Notes: generated by a model not told the origin, from the letters alone. Positions 43,213 through 50,924 are shown, counted from the first letter of the stretch. The stretch: DNA of 64,000 bases from Tunturibacter gelidoferens (GCF_040358255.1 NZ_CP132938.1:806001-870000), one strand, 5' to 3'. A program made the numbers and translations.

Positions 43213-43872
43213 TTATTCGCCGCCCAACTTTGAGTCCTCGTGAACCGCCACTAGTTGCGCAGCTAGCATTGAGCCAAGCAGTTCCTTCATGGCGGTCAAA
43301 TCAATCTTTCCTTCGCGCCACGCAATGTCAGCTTCCTCAAGCGCCTTATAGTATGGCCTCTTGTCGGCAGAGATTTGTTCGGGAATGGTCAGCTTACCGG
43401 GTAGTAGATAGCCCAGCTTCACGCAGAGAATCAGATATGAGGCCGCACGCGAAGTCCTTCCGTTTCCGTCAGTGAAGGGATGAATCCAGTTCAGCCTCCA
43501 CATGACATAGGAAGCAAGATGTAGTGGACTCTTCTCGTTCCACCTTTCGTTCACGTAGTCGCATAGCTCTTCGATCATTTCCGGAATCCGGAAAGGGTCT
43601 GGAGGGGTATGGCCGCTTCCCTGAATCTCGATTCCAGAGGGTCGCCAGTTTCCGGCGTACCCCGAGAGACCCATCAGCGCCACGCGATGAAGAGTCTGAA
43701 GATGAGAGGGACGAAACTTGAAGGGCCGCTCAGGGTCGAGGAAGCTCTGGATCATCTCGACGACAACCTGAAATTGCTTCAGGCCATTGAGGACCTCTTG
43801 CTGCGCTTTAAGCGCGGGATCGGTGATCAGCTCAGCTTCGAAAGCCTGACTGTGCCGAACCTCATCCGCCAT
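43213..43872 (-). CDS. Fic-domain toxin (AMPylase-type)
   Basis: 219 residues. The full Fic motif H131-PFTDGNGRTSR142 is present: the catalytic His plus the phosphate-binding GNGR and a final Arg, so an active AMP-transferase is likely. The N-terminal helices (FEAELITDPALKAQQEVLNGLKQF) and flap region (GNWRPSGIEIQGSGHTPPDP) are typical. Its own sequence has no SxxIEG inhibitory helix; instead the small gene just upstream supplies one. The ATG overlaps the stop of that gene by one base (TAATG), as in VbhA/VbhT-type pairs. Such toxins AMPylate targets such as gyrase or topoisomerase IV; gyrA lies 2.3 kb away but need not be linked. Confidence 0.92.
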   Translation of the reverse strand: MADEVRHSQAFEAELITDPALKAQQEVLNGLKQFQVVVEMIQSFLDPERPFKFRPSHLQTLHRVALMGLSGYAGNWRPSGIEIQGSGHTPPDPFRIPEMIEELCDYVNERWNEKSPLHLASYVMWRLNWIHPFTDGNGRTSRAASYLILCVKLGYLLPGKLTIPEQISADKRPYYKALEEADIAWREGKIDLTAMKELLGSMLAAQLVAVHEDSKLGGE

Positions 43873-44054
43873 TAAAGTGCCTTGGCTTCGATCTGTAAAA
43901 GTTCGTCTTGCTCGGCAACCATCTCGCGCGTTACGCGGTCGTTTTCAATCTTCGTATTGCCATACGCGAAGCTCCGCCGTTGAGCCTGCAATTCATCCGG
44001 TGAGACAGGGCGCGAACGAGCTGCATCTATGAGCATTTGAAGATTTTTCGGCAT
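43872..44054 (-). CDS. Small Fic antitoxin carrying the inhibitory helix
   Basis: 60 residues from the ATG at 44054, with AGAGGAAA about 7 bases upstream; longer in-frame starts give non-protein-like sequence. The segment RRSFAYGNTKIENDRVTREMV resembles the N-terminal inhibitory module of Fic proteins (usual pattern FAxxSxxIEGNxLT), with N-T-K-I-E-N at the (S/T)xxxE(G/N) position. The glutamate should point into the toxin's ATP site and block it. The first motif residue is Asn instead of Ser/Thr. The protein is otherwise helical and charged. Coupled translation with the Fic gene supports a toxin/antitoxin module. Confidence 0.8.
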   Translation of the reverse strand: MPKNLQMLIDAARSRPVSPDELQAQRRSFAYGNTKIENDRVTREMVAEQDELLQIEAKAL

Positions 44055-44199
44055 GACGGTTTCCTCTGTCTTTTTGAGGTTATCACTTAAGCAGCTTCGC
44101 GTTCCAGCATGCGAAAGAGGGGTACGCAGTGGATAAACAGGATAATCTCGCTCTGGTGGATTAGTGCCGTCTTTCCCATGGAGGAACCCAAGACTGTGG

Positions 44200-44799
44200 C
44201 TAGGTCGCAGGCACCAATGCGATGTCGTCGCCGACAAAGGCGTGCAGCGATTGGCCTTGTTTGATTTCGACGTTCTTGCCGTGTTTGATCAGGCCGATGG
44301 GTCCGAAGAGCACTGTGAGGACTACGGCGCCGGTGGTTCCGCTTTCGCCTTCTTTGCCTTTTGTGCCGCGTAGCTTGATCTTGGTGTCGCCTGCCTTGAG
44401 GTAGTTGAGGCGAATGTTCAGATCGCCGGCTTTGCCCATCATTCCTGACTTCTCGGCTTTGGTGACCTCGCCGATTGCTTTATCTCCGGCTTTTGCGACT
44501 ACGATGTCTCCGACCTTGAGGTCATCGACGAGCGTTAGCGTCACCGGATCGCCTTCGGATGCGGTCTTTGAGCTGAGGTCCTGTGCAAACTGGAGATTCA
44601 CGTCCGTGCCATCACGCAGCATGTACCTGCCTGAGGCGTCCGGAGCATTTGGGTTGGGAGGAGTTACAGGTGCTGGGGTGACTGCGGCGGCGAGTGGGGA
44701 TGGTGCGGGAGCGGATGTTCCAGTTACAGCTTGTTGCGCTTGGGCGAGATTGCCGAATCCAGAGAGAACCAAGAAAAGTGAAGCAAGGGGGTAACGCAT
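44200..44799 (-). CDS. Exported protein with Pro/Ala-rich linker (function unknown)
   Basis: 199 residues. Signal peptide (YPLASLFLVLSGFGNLAQAQQ), then an Ala/Pro/Thr-rich spacer to about residue 55, then a domain with YMLRDGTDVNLQFAQDLSSKTASEGDPVTLTLVDDLKVGD and IVVAKAGDKAIGEVTKAEKSGMMGKAGDLNIRL, which looks like a small beta-rich repeat domain seen in other acidobacterial secreted proteins. A hydrophobic GAVVLTVLFGPIGLIKHG is near the C terminus. No clear ribosome site before the ATG at 44799. Function unknown. Confidence 0.65.
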   Translation of the reverse strand: MRYPLASLFLVLSGFGNLAQAQQAVTGTSAPAPSPLAAAVTPAPVTPPNPNAPDASGRYMLRDGTDVNLQFAQDLSSKTASEGDPVTLTLVDDLKVGDIVVAKAGDKAIGEVTKAEKSGMMGKAGDLNIRLNYLKAGDTKIKLRGTKGKEGESGTTGAVVLTVLFGPIGLIKHGKNVEIKQGQSLHAFVGDDIALVPAT

Positions 44800-45261
44800 G
44801 TTTTTTCGTACGACCTGATCTCAACAAGTTTGAAGTCAAGACGAAAGCTATCTTTATCCGCGTGACAAAACAAGGGGGAAAATCACAATACTCCACTAAA
44901 GTCGCAGCTGGAGGGAATTGTTTGCGTTGGTGTGAAGCTGCGGGAGGAGGGTAAAAGCAGATTCCTCCGCTTCGCTGCGGAATGACAACAAGAGGGCAAG
45001 CAACGACAACTGCAGCTGCAACGGCAACGGCAACAGCAACGACAACTGCAACTGCAACCGCAACCGCAACGACAACGACAACGACAACCTCAGATTCCTC
45101 CGCTTCGCTGCGGAATGACAACAAAAGGGCAAGCAACGACAACTCCTTGGTTGGGTCGGTAGATTTTGGGGGCGACGGGGGGCGCGGTACATCCCCAGGC
45201 TTCGGAACCTCGTCCACCTGTGGAGTACACCTAGGGGAGTACATGGAAAGAGGATTGAACT
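44800..45261. other. Non-coding region with low-complexity DNA
   Basis: Between a minus-strand exported protein gene and the plus-strand DUF3606 gene. Most of it is the direct-repeat/hexanucleotide array described separately. Long reading frames exist here on both strands but encode only Thr/Ala or Val/Ala runs from the array, so they are not genes. The promoter of the DUF3606 gene probably lies after 45150. Confidence 0.6.
44958..45144. repeat. 54-bp direct repeats flanking a hexanucleotide array
   Basis: The copies at 44958-45011 and 45091-45144 differ by one base. Each begins CAGATTCCTCCGCTTCGCTG, an intergenic word I remember from many bacterial genomes, and ends with GGGCAAGCAACGACAACT. 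The 79 bases between are six-base units of the form CAACxG/CAACGA (ACGGCA, ACTGCA, ACCGCA, ACGACA) in tandem. Probably formed by slippage plus unit duplication. Confidence 0.85.
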
Positions 45262-45471
45262 ATGGCTGACAACATTATTGCTAGCGCAGAGCCGATTGAG
45301 CATCCGAAGGCTCCACATGACCCCAAAGAGATCAATCCGAAGATGTCGTCCGATATTCACTACTGGGCGAAGGAGTTTGGGGTGACCGGCGATCAGCTGC
45401 ATGAGGCGATCCGGGTGCACGGGACGCATGTGGATAAGGTTCGCGCTGCGCTGAATCATCACAAGGGTTAG
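45262..45471 (+). CDS. DUF3606-family small protein
   Basis: 69 residues with GAAAGAGG before the ATG. The DUF3606 pattern is present (ISxxEIHYWAKEFGVTGDQLHEAIRVHGTHVDKVRAAL-type; here SSDIHYWAKEFGVTGDQLHEA and VDKVRAALNHH). Small proteins of this family are common in soil bacteria; the function is unknown, but they often sit with stress-response genes such as csbD, which is also nearby here. Soluble, helix-turn-helix-like but without evidence of DNA binding. Confidence 0.85.
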   Translation: MADNIIASAEPIEHPKAPHDPKEINPKMSSDIHYWAKEFGVTGDQLHEAIRVHGTHVDKVRAALNHHKG

Positions 45472-45848
45472 GCAAGCGGCGTTCGCATGGACGTGCGCGG
45501 AGATTCTTGCAAAAAGGACGTTGCTTCGACAGATAGCCGTTTGCGCGGATTGAAACGTTCGTACCGATAGACGTTCGCACGGATAGGGACGTTCGTGCAG
45601 AAAGACGTTCGCATAGATAGACGTTCGCACAGGGAAGACGAGCGACTTTGCGGCTGTGCCGTGGGTCGCTCGTTTTGCGTTGCCGGTCTTACGTTGCCGG
45701 TCGTGTGTTGGCGGTCGTGTGTTATCAGCGATGTTTGCGTGGCAGTGTGGATTGGTTTGGCGGGACGGAAAATCTTTTTTACTGCCGTTTTGTTTTTGCA
45801 CAACGCGGCGGGTTGCAGGCGGCATCAAGGGATGCAAGGGGGTAGGCT
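45472..45848. other. Gap with tandem-like short repeats
   Basis: About 380 bases. Part 45480-45640 contains degenerate units around GATAGACGTTCGCAC (exact at 45566-45580 and 45616-45630, variants between). A second set at 45670-45725 repeats TTGCCGGTC/TTGGCGGTC with TTACG or GTGTG spacers. No convincing gene; the promoter of the next operon is probably near 45750-45840. Confidence 0.5.
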
Positions 45849-46406
45849 ATGGACCCAAAGATCGTAACCGCTATTTTGATTGCTGTTGCTGTGCTGATAG
45901 TTGTCGGGGTGATTTTATATACCAGACGCAACCGATCGGCGCAGCTGAAACAGAAGTTTGGCCCGGAGTATGACCGGGTTGTGAGTCAACAGGGCGACCC
46001 GAAGCTCGCCGAGAACGTTCTCGCCGAGAGGGAGCGGCGGGTGTCGAGCCTGAAACTACGTTCGCTGCCTGAGGCGGAGCGTGATCGTTATATGCATCAG
46101 TGGACCTTTGTTCAGAAGCAGTTTGTGGATGATCCACGTGGTGCGGTGAACGAAGCGGATCGGCTGGTGACGGATGTGATGAATTCGCGTGGCTATCCGA
46201 TGAGTGAGTTTGCCCAGCGTGCCGATGACATCTCGGTTCATTATCCCGAGACGGTGGGCAACTACAGGGTGGCGCACGATATTGTTCTGCGCCATGCCAA
46301 GGGCCAGTCCACTACTGAAGACCTGCGGAGAGCGATGGTGCACTTCCGTTCGCTGTTCGACGAATTGCTTGGCGTGACAGCCACGACCCACAAGGAGGTA
46401 GCATGA
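45849..46406 (+). CDS. Membrane-anchored helical protein, paralog 1 of a coupled pair
   Basis: 185 residues; GGGGGTAGG before the ATG. One N-terminal membrane helix (VTAILIAVAVLIVVGVILY) then a soluble helical domain. The block WTFVQKQFVDDPRGAVNEADRLVTDVMNSRGYPM and its end STTEDLRRAMVHFRSLFDELLG recur in the next protein, which lacks the membrane helix. Proteins with this arrangement occur in Proteobacteria and Acidobacteria near stress genes, but I know no function. Its stop overlaps the next start (ATGA). It probably forms a complex with its partner at the inner face of the membrane. Confidence 0.7.
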   Translation: MDPKIVTAILIAVAVLIVVGVILYTRRNRSAQLKQKFGPEYDRVVSQQGDPKLAENVLAERERRVSSLKLRSLPEAERDRYMHQWTFVQKQFVDDPRGAVNEADRLVTDVMNSRGYPMSEFAQRADDISVHYPETVGNYRVAHDIVLRHAKGQSTTEDLRRAMVHFRSLFDELLGVTATTHKEVA

Positions 46407-46978
46407 TAGGCGAAGTTCGCGATGACGCAAGATTGACTGCAGATGAGATCGCAAATCGAGTACCGGGATCTCGGTATGAGCATACGAATTATCCAACAAG
46501 TACGGAGGTGATCGATGATTCGCGGAATGATCCGCGGATCGGCTCGCGCGAAGTTGTGCGGGATGTGGATGTCGATCGTGAGGTTGCAGCGCAGAGGCTG
46601 CAGGTTGTGGATGAGAGAGTTGCGGACCAGAGAGTTGGCGACGAGCGAGCGGCTGCGGATCAGAGACCCGTGGAGCAGAGAATGGATTCGGGGCTTGGGA
46701 ACGATCAGCCTGGGCCGCTGTTTCCAAGCAACGAGCTGAACGATCTTCGCGCGCGCTGGGACAAGGCTCAGATCGGGTTTGTCGATGAGCCGAGGACCGC
46801 GGTAAAACAGGCGGATGAGCTGGTTGCGACCGTGGTGAAGCGGATCTCGGAGCAGTTCGCGACGGAGCGGTCGGAGCTGGAGCATCAGTGGGATCGCGGA
46901 GACAATGTGTCGACCGAGGATCTGCGACAGGCGCTGCGGCGGTATCGTTCGTTTTTTGATCGCCTGCTGGCATTCTGA
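46403..46978 (+). CDS. Soluble helical protein, paralog 2 of a coupled pair
   Basis: 191 residues. N-terminal 105 residues are Arg/Asp/Glu-rich and irregular (RDVDVDREVAAQRLQVVDERVADQRVGDER), probably a long charged helix. Then comes the paralogous domain: LRARWDKAQIGFVDEPRTAVKQADELVATVVKRI and STEDLRQALRRYRSFFDRLL. It overlaps the stop of the membrane-anchored paralog by four bases and is closed by a strong terminator. Function unknown; the shared domain may mediate pairing of the two. Confidence 0.7.
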   Translation: MIGEVRDDARLTADEIANRVPGSRYEHTNYPTSTEVIDDSRNDPRIGSREVVRDVDVDREVAAQRLQVVDERVADQRVGDERAAADQRPVEQRMDSGLGNDQPGPLFPSNELNDLRARWDKAQIGFVDEPRTAVKQADELVATVVKRISEQFATERSELEHQWDRGDNVSTEDLRQALRRYRSFFDRLLAF

Positions 46979-46987
46979 CGACGCACG

Positions 46988-47039
46988 AAAAAACTGCCCA
47001 TCTTCGCAACTTGAAGTCTGCGAAGATGGGCGTTTTTTT
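46988..47039 (+). terminator. Strong intrinsic terminator after the paralog pair
   Basis: GCCCATCTTCGCA and TGCGAAGATGGGC form a perfect 13-bp stem, loop ACTTGAAGTC, followed by seven T and preceded by AAAAAA. It can also act for the opposite-strand csbD-like gene. Confidence 0.93.
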
Positions 47040-47084
47040 GTTACATGAGAACCAACGGGCCTAGCTAATACAGCAGCTTTGTTT

Positions 47085-47417
47085 CTATTTGTTCAAATCG
47101 TGAATGGTCTGCCCCACGGCCTGTCCGACGCGCCCTGCGGCATCCTTCACATCTCCAACGACGCGATCCGCGGTGCCCTCATCGGCCAGGTTCTGGTTGC
47201 CGGTGAGATTGCCTGCGCCTTCTTTGATGGCGCCGGCGACCGAACCCAGCTTGCCCTCGGCCTGTTTCTTCGTGCCCCAGGCGTAGGTCTTGCGGGCTGC
47301 ATCGGTGAATCCGTCATAACTGGTGTCATAGGCCGGCTCTGGTTCGTTGACGAAAAGCAGGTACGTGACCGCGACGCCGACTCCAATACCGGCAAGGATC
47401 CAGGGGAATCCCCTCAT
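47085..47417 (-). CDS. CsbD-family stress protein with N-terminal membrane anchor
   Basis: 110 residues from the ATG at 47417, with GGAGG 8 bases upstream. A hydrophobic N-terminal segment (PWILAGIGVGVAVTYLLFV) anchors or exports the protein. The CsbD-like part has the usual KKQAEGKLGSVAGAIKEGAGNLTGNQNLADEGTADRV pattern with repeated GAGxLTGN-type units. CsbD proteins are general-stress proteins of unknown biochemical role. A membrane anchor is less usual for the family. Convergent with the paralog pair. Confidence 0.82.
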   Translation of the reverse strand: MRGFPWILAGIGVGVAVTYLLFVNEPEPAYDTSYDGFTDAARKTYAWGTKKQAEGKLGSVAGAIKEGAGNLTGNQNLADEGTADRVVGDVKDAAGRVGQAVGQTIHDLNK

Positions 47418-47569
47418 AGCAAAAACCTCCAATGAGTAGGATGCAGTTTTCGCCTGTCGGGGAAGCTGAATTTCTCTGGTGTGGACCTTATTCGGTCGCG
47501 GGTTGAGTGTCCGAAGCGCTGCGGCGGTCTATGGGCTAAGAGTGGGCTAAGAGTGCGTCCTAGCGTGTC

Positions 47570-48247
47570 TTAGCGTGTTGAGGCGGCGCTACGGAGGGGC
47601 TGCAGATCCTGATCTAGCATTCCGGCCAGATCCGTCGCCAGGCCGGAGCCTTTCGCGTCGGTGTAGGTGCCTAGCGTGCCCTTCAACTCCACATCGGTCT
47701 TCTTGCCGGCGACCTCCTCGGTGCAGGGAGTTCCAGTGAGGTAGGAGGCGGTGAAGCCGATGGTGCGCTTGGCCGTGGTCTGCTCCTGAATGACGACGTG
47801 CAGCGTGCGGTCTGCGTTGGCGGCGGTGTCGACTACGGTGACGCCGGTGAGCGAACTTATCGCCTGGCGGATCTGGCCTGCGATTGCGCCGGTGGAGTCA
47901 TCCCCCGCTACGGTCAGCAGCACGTGAATCTGTCCGGACGGCGTGGTTCCGCTCGCAGGACATACGAGCCAGTGCTTCTTCGGATCGGGCTTGGCCGAGT
48001 TCATCAGGTTCGTCAGCTGTACCTGGGTCAGCTTGTTGAGTCCGTCGGCCTTGAAGTCATCTGAAGAGATGCCGAGGGTCTTCTGCACGTCCGGCGACCA
48101 GACTGCCATGGCTGACTTGGCCGAGGTCTTCGGCTTGTGCGGAGCAGTCGGGGGAGCTGTTTGCGCCGCCGCAAGGGAACCGGCGATCGCCAGCCCCATA
48201 AGCCCCGCGACTAGCCCTCCAGAGATGCCATAGATCAGATCCTTCAC
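47570..48247 (-). CDS. Exported protein of unknown function
   Basis: 225 residues. Signal peptide or anchor (YGISGGLVAGLMGLAIAGSLAAAQ), a Pro/Thr/Lys-rich spacer, then a domain with VQKTLGISSDDFKADGLNKLTQVQLTNLMNSAKPDP, HWLVCPASGTTPSGQIHVLLTVAGDDSTG and ELKGTLGTYTDAKGSGLATDLAGMLDQD. One Cys sits in HWLVCPA and one in TGTPCTEE, possibly a disulfide. The ATG is preceded by GGAGAG. Family not recognised. Confidence 0.65.
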   Translation of the reverse strand: MKDLIYGISGGLVAGLMGLAIAGSLAAAQTAPPTAPHKPKTSAKSAMAVWSPDVQKTLGISSDDFKADGLNKLTQVQLTNLMNSAKPDPKKHWLVCPASGTTPSGQIHVLLTVAGDDSTGAIAGQIRQAISSLTGVTVVDTAANADRTLHVVIQEQTTAKRTIGFTASYLTGTPCTEEVAGKKTDVELKGTLGTYTDAKGSGLATDLAGMLDQDLQPLRSAASTR

Positions 48248-48516
48248 AGACTCTCCAATCCCATTCTTTTGAAGCTACTGCAAGAAGAGACGATGCTGCA
48301 CGCCAATTAGACGAAAATCGGTTTCTATTCTTTAGGCCAGGGGGAGCTGACTCCGGAGTGGATGGACGAATTCCTGTTATACCGCATTGAGAAGACGACC
48401 TTTGGCCGTCATAGGTTGCACAACTCCTTCAAAAAGACGCTGTTCGATACCTGGATTCTGTCATTCCCGGCTCGATTTGGCCCCACGCGGGGCGGAGATC
48501 TCGCATCTAACCGGGA

Positions 48517-48879
48517 ATGACCAAGCTACGAAACGCGGTCCTTCTTACGCCTCTTCTCTTTGCGGCCGGAATAGCTCCGGCGTTTGCACAACATTACGAT
48601 AACAACAGTGCCTACTACAGCGGTATGCGTAACGGCGGCCATGGCGGCAACTACTATAACAATCGCGATCGCCCCTACCATGACGACCATCGCCGGGATC
48701 AGGGGGGCATCGGACCTGGCAAGGGCGCGCTGATCGGTGCAGGTGGCGGGGCGGTTCTCGGAGCAGTCTTCGGTGGCGGCCTCAAGGGTACCCTTATTGG
48801 CGGAGCAGCCGGCGCAGGCATCGGAGCCGTAGTAGGCAAGGCCGCCCAGAACAAACGCGACGATCGCCGCTACTACTAG
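48517..48879 (+). CDS. Glycine-zipper exported protein
   Basis: 120 residues. Signal peptide (AVLLTPLLFAAGIAPAFA), an Asn/Tyr/Gly/His-rich spacer, then a glycine-zipper segment (GKGALIGAGGGAVLGAVFGGG and GGAAGAGIGAVVGKAAQ) of the type that packs into outer or inner membranes. The C terminus is basic (KRDDRRYY). Similar small proteins in Acidobacteria are common but have no known role. No clear ribosome site. Confidence 0.65.
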   Translation: MTKLRNAVLLTPLLFAAGIAPAFAQHYDNNSAYYSGMRNGGHGGNYYNNRDRPYHDDHRRDQGGIGPGKGALIGAGGGAVLGAVFGGGLKGTLIGGAAGAGIGAVVGKAAQNKRDDRRYY

Positions 48880-48915
48880 CGCTTTCTAACCTACGAACGT
48901 AAAGGAACGATCCCC

Positions 48916-49329
48916 ATGCGCCTCATCTATCGCCTCGCACTCTGCTTCGCTATCGCCGCCGTCGCCCTTAGTGCTTCTGCCCAGCAACCCTCGGCTCAGC
49001 AACCCTCGGCCGTTACCATCACACCTTCGGCAGACGCTGCTGCCCCCCACAACTGGACGAACGAGCAGATCCTGACCTGCCCCGTCTCCGATTGCTGGCA
49101 GCTCGCAGGCAAGAACGAAGCCACCTTCTTCGACATCATCCAGCAGCTTGCCGCGATCTCCGCGCAGGCTCGGGGCCTGACCCTTCCGGATAACGCCGAG
49201 GCTGGCAGACGCGCCGGCGAGTATATCAAGGCAAAGGCTAAGTCCGATCATCGGCAGCTGCTTTATGCAATCGTCGACGCCTCCGTCCGACGGGTAGGGA
49301 CCAGACCTCCGACCGCTCCGGCGAACTAA
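48916..49329 (+). CDS. Exported small protein of unknown function
   Basis: 137 residues. Signal peptide (IYRLALCFAIAAVALSASAQ), then a duplicated QQPSAQQPSA spacer and a helical domain with WTNEQILTCPVSDCWQLAGKNEATFFDIIQQLAAISAQARG and AGRRAGEYIKAKAKSDHRQLLYAIVD. Two Cys (CPVSDC) are spaced like a metal or disulfide site. GTAAAGGA precedes the ATG. It is 36 bases after the glycine-zipper gene, likely in one operon. Function unknown. Confidence 0.65.
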   Translation: MRLIYRLALCFAIAAVALSASAQQPSAQQPSAVTITPSADAAAPHNWTNEQILTCPVSDCWQLAGKNEATFFDIIQQLAAISAQARGLTLPDNAEAGRRAGEYIKAKAKSDHRQLLYAIVDASVRRVGTRPPTAPAN

Positions 49330-49371
49330 CTCTGGGTTCAGCAGCGGGAGGCAGACGCTAAGATAATTCCC

Positions 49372-49830
49372 ATGCGTCTCCTCCTGCTGGTTACCGCCTC
49401 GCTCCTTGCGTCCAGAGCACTCTCTCAGACACCTGCGGCTCCGCCGCAGCTTCCTGCCTCCGTCGAGATCGTCAAGCTGGAACAAAATCTCTGGACGACA
49501 ATGACCGAGGGCGACTTCGCGGCTGTTCACGCCTTGTTTACGCCGGACTTCATCCAGGTCGACGAGCATATTCAGGCTCTGGACACGCTTCTGATCACCC
49601 TAAAACACTGCAAGCTCGAGTCCTACGAACTTCGTGATCTCCAGGTTCGCATTCTGACGCCAGACTCTGCGCTTACCGCTTATCACGTGGTCAATACGTT
49701 CAACTGTGGCAGCGCGGATAAACCGTCTCTCATGAATAATGACAACAACTCCGTCACCGTCTGGGTTCGGCAGCCTAAGAGCGGGAGATGGCTTGCCCAG
49801 GCCCATACGGAGACACCTGCGAAACCCTGA
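49372..49830 (+). CDS. Exported SnoaL/DUF4440-like protein
   Basis: 152 residues. Signal peptide (LLLLVTASLLASRALSQ). The rest matches the NTF2-like DUF4440 pattern: VKLEQNLWTTMTEGDFAAVHALFTPDFIQVDEHIQALD near residues 35-70, later VRILTPDSALTAYHVV and SVTVWVRQPKSGRWLAQAHTE. These small cone-shaped domains may bind ligands or catalyse simple reactions. It lies 42 bases after the preceding small exported protein gene. Confidence 0.8.
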   Translation: MRLLLLVTASLLASRALSQTPAAPPQLPASVEIVKLEQNLWTTMTEGDFAAVHALFTPDFIQVDEHIQALDTLLITLKHCKLESYELRDLQVRILTPDSALTAYHVVNTFNCGSADKPSLMNNDNNSVTVWVRQPKSGRWLAQAHTETPAKP

Positions 49831-49848
49831 GGATGGACTGACGGGCTT

Positions 49849-49944
49849 GTCCTGCCGGACGGGCTCCCTGCGCGGGAGGCGGTCACTTCGTGACGCGTGT
49901 ACCGGTCTGGGTTCGGGAAGAACCGGGGCCCTCCCGTTGGTCGG
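49849..49944 (+). repeat. REP-like intergenic repeat, copy B
   Basis: About 96 bases, 18 bases after a stop codon. It begins GTCCTGCCGGACGGGC, contains CACTTCGTGAC and ends CCTCCCGTTGGTCGGG, collinear with copy A (2647-2741). Confidence 0.8.
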
Positions 49945-50030
49945 GCGCGGCAGCGTCTCGTCTCATGGTCCGGGATGCAAAACCCGGAGACTTGGCATAC
50001 ATTCGATCTGCCTGAGAAAAAGAGGTGTTC

Positions 50031-50924
50031 GTGTCCGCGTTCAGGAGTGGTTGCAAATTCTGCTTTCAGATAGCCGGCCTTGCAGTGTTGTGCGCGTCGT
50101 TGAACGGCTGTGTCGATCTTGATGACGCGGCGGGTCTTTCAAAACTCTCCGACGAAGCACGAGTCGCGCTCCCTAAGGTTTCTAACGATGTCGCGGCAAC
50201 CTGTGCGCGCCAGAACGTACTGTTCGAGAACACTCCGGCCGCAGAGCGCCCCAAGGCAGAACAGGCGCAGGACTGTAAGCCATACCAGGAGCTGGCCGAT
50301 CATCTGGCGAAGGATCAGAACGTGCTTATCGGCTACTTTAACGCCCTCGGCAAGCTCTCCTCGAACAAGCCGATGGGATACGATGCAACCATCGATCAGA
50401 ATGTAACCACCTCCAGCACAAATACCGCCTTCTCCCCGAGCGCGATTACCGCAGGCAACGACGCGCAAAACATCTTGAAGTCCCTGGCCGACGCAGCCAC
50501 CAGCGGGTACCGCGAAAAGCAGCTTGGGCAACTGATCAGCGCCAACGATGCCGCCGTTCAATCTCTCACACACTCGCTCAAGAAGGTCATCACCGCCGAT
50601 TATGCCCTGCTTCTCACCAACGAGGAGCTCAGCCTCGATTCCTTCTACCAGGGCCCGATGGCAAGCGCTCTACCGAATGAGCGACTCGCTCTCATCCTCG
50701 TGCAGAGGCAGTACGCCCACGACAAAACTGCGCTGCAATCTCGCAAAGACGGCGTTGTCAGCTACGGCAAAGCGATGGACGACTTAGCCGCCTTGCACAC
50801 GAAGCTAAGGCAGGAGGCGGGCAAGCGGGCAAACATGGTGGAGGTTTCAAAACAAATCGGGCCTATCGTCGAATCGCTCAAGACGGCACTCTCAGATATC
50901 CAGTCGAGGTCGAATCAGCCATGA
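50031..50924 (+). CDS. Putative lipoprotein, first gene of a coupled pair
   Basis: 297 residues from the GTG at 50031 with AAAGAGG ahead. Hydrophobic N terminus with a lipobox L24-N-G-C27. The mature part is helical with long amphipathic stretches (GLSKLSDEARVALPKVSNDVAATCARQNVLF; VSKQIGPIVESLKTALSDIQS) and a small-residue-rich region in the middle (TTSSTNTAFSPSAITAGNDAQNILKSLADAATSG). Family not recognised. Its stop overlaps the start of the next gene by four bases (ATGA), so the two products probably act together at the membrane. Confidence 0.65.
   Translation: MSAFRSGCKFCFQIAGLAVLCASLNGCVDLDDAAGLSKLSDEARVALPKVSNDVAATCARQNVLFENTPAAERPKAEQAQDCKPYQELADHLAKDQNVLIGYFNALGKLSSNKPMGYDATIDQNVTTSSTNTAFSPSAITAGNDAQNILKSLADAATSGYREKQLGQLISANDAAVQSLTHSLKKVITADYALLLTNEELSLDSFYQGPMASALPNERLALILVQRQYAHDKTALQSRKDGVVSYGKAMDDLAALHTKLRQEAGKRANMVEVSKQIGPIVESLKTALSDIQSRSNQP

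Noticed and set aside
41972..44054. The HEPN/Fic stretch considered as a prophage or integrative element
   Set aside because: No integrase, attachment-site repeats or phage genes are visible; only lower G+C and toxin-like content support transfer.
44055..44170. 30-codon minus-strand frame ahead of the Fic antitoxin gene
   Set aside because: Short, no ribosome site of its own, and could be the leader of the toxin/antitoxin mRNA.
45012..45090. Hexanucleotide array considered as a CRISPR remnant
   Set aside because: Units are six bases, there are no unique spacers, and no cas gene is near.
44982..45269. Plus-strand Thr/Ala-repeat frame ending at the DUF3606 start
   Set aside because: Only the array translated; no ribosome site, no function expected.
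44612..45837. Minus-strand frames with long Val/Ala or Leu runs
   Set aside because: They are translations of the hexanucleotide array and repeats, not protein-like.
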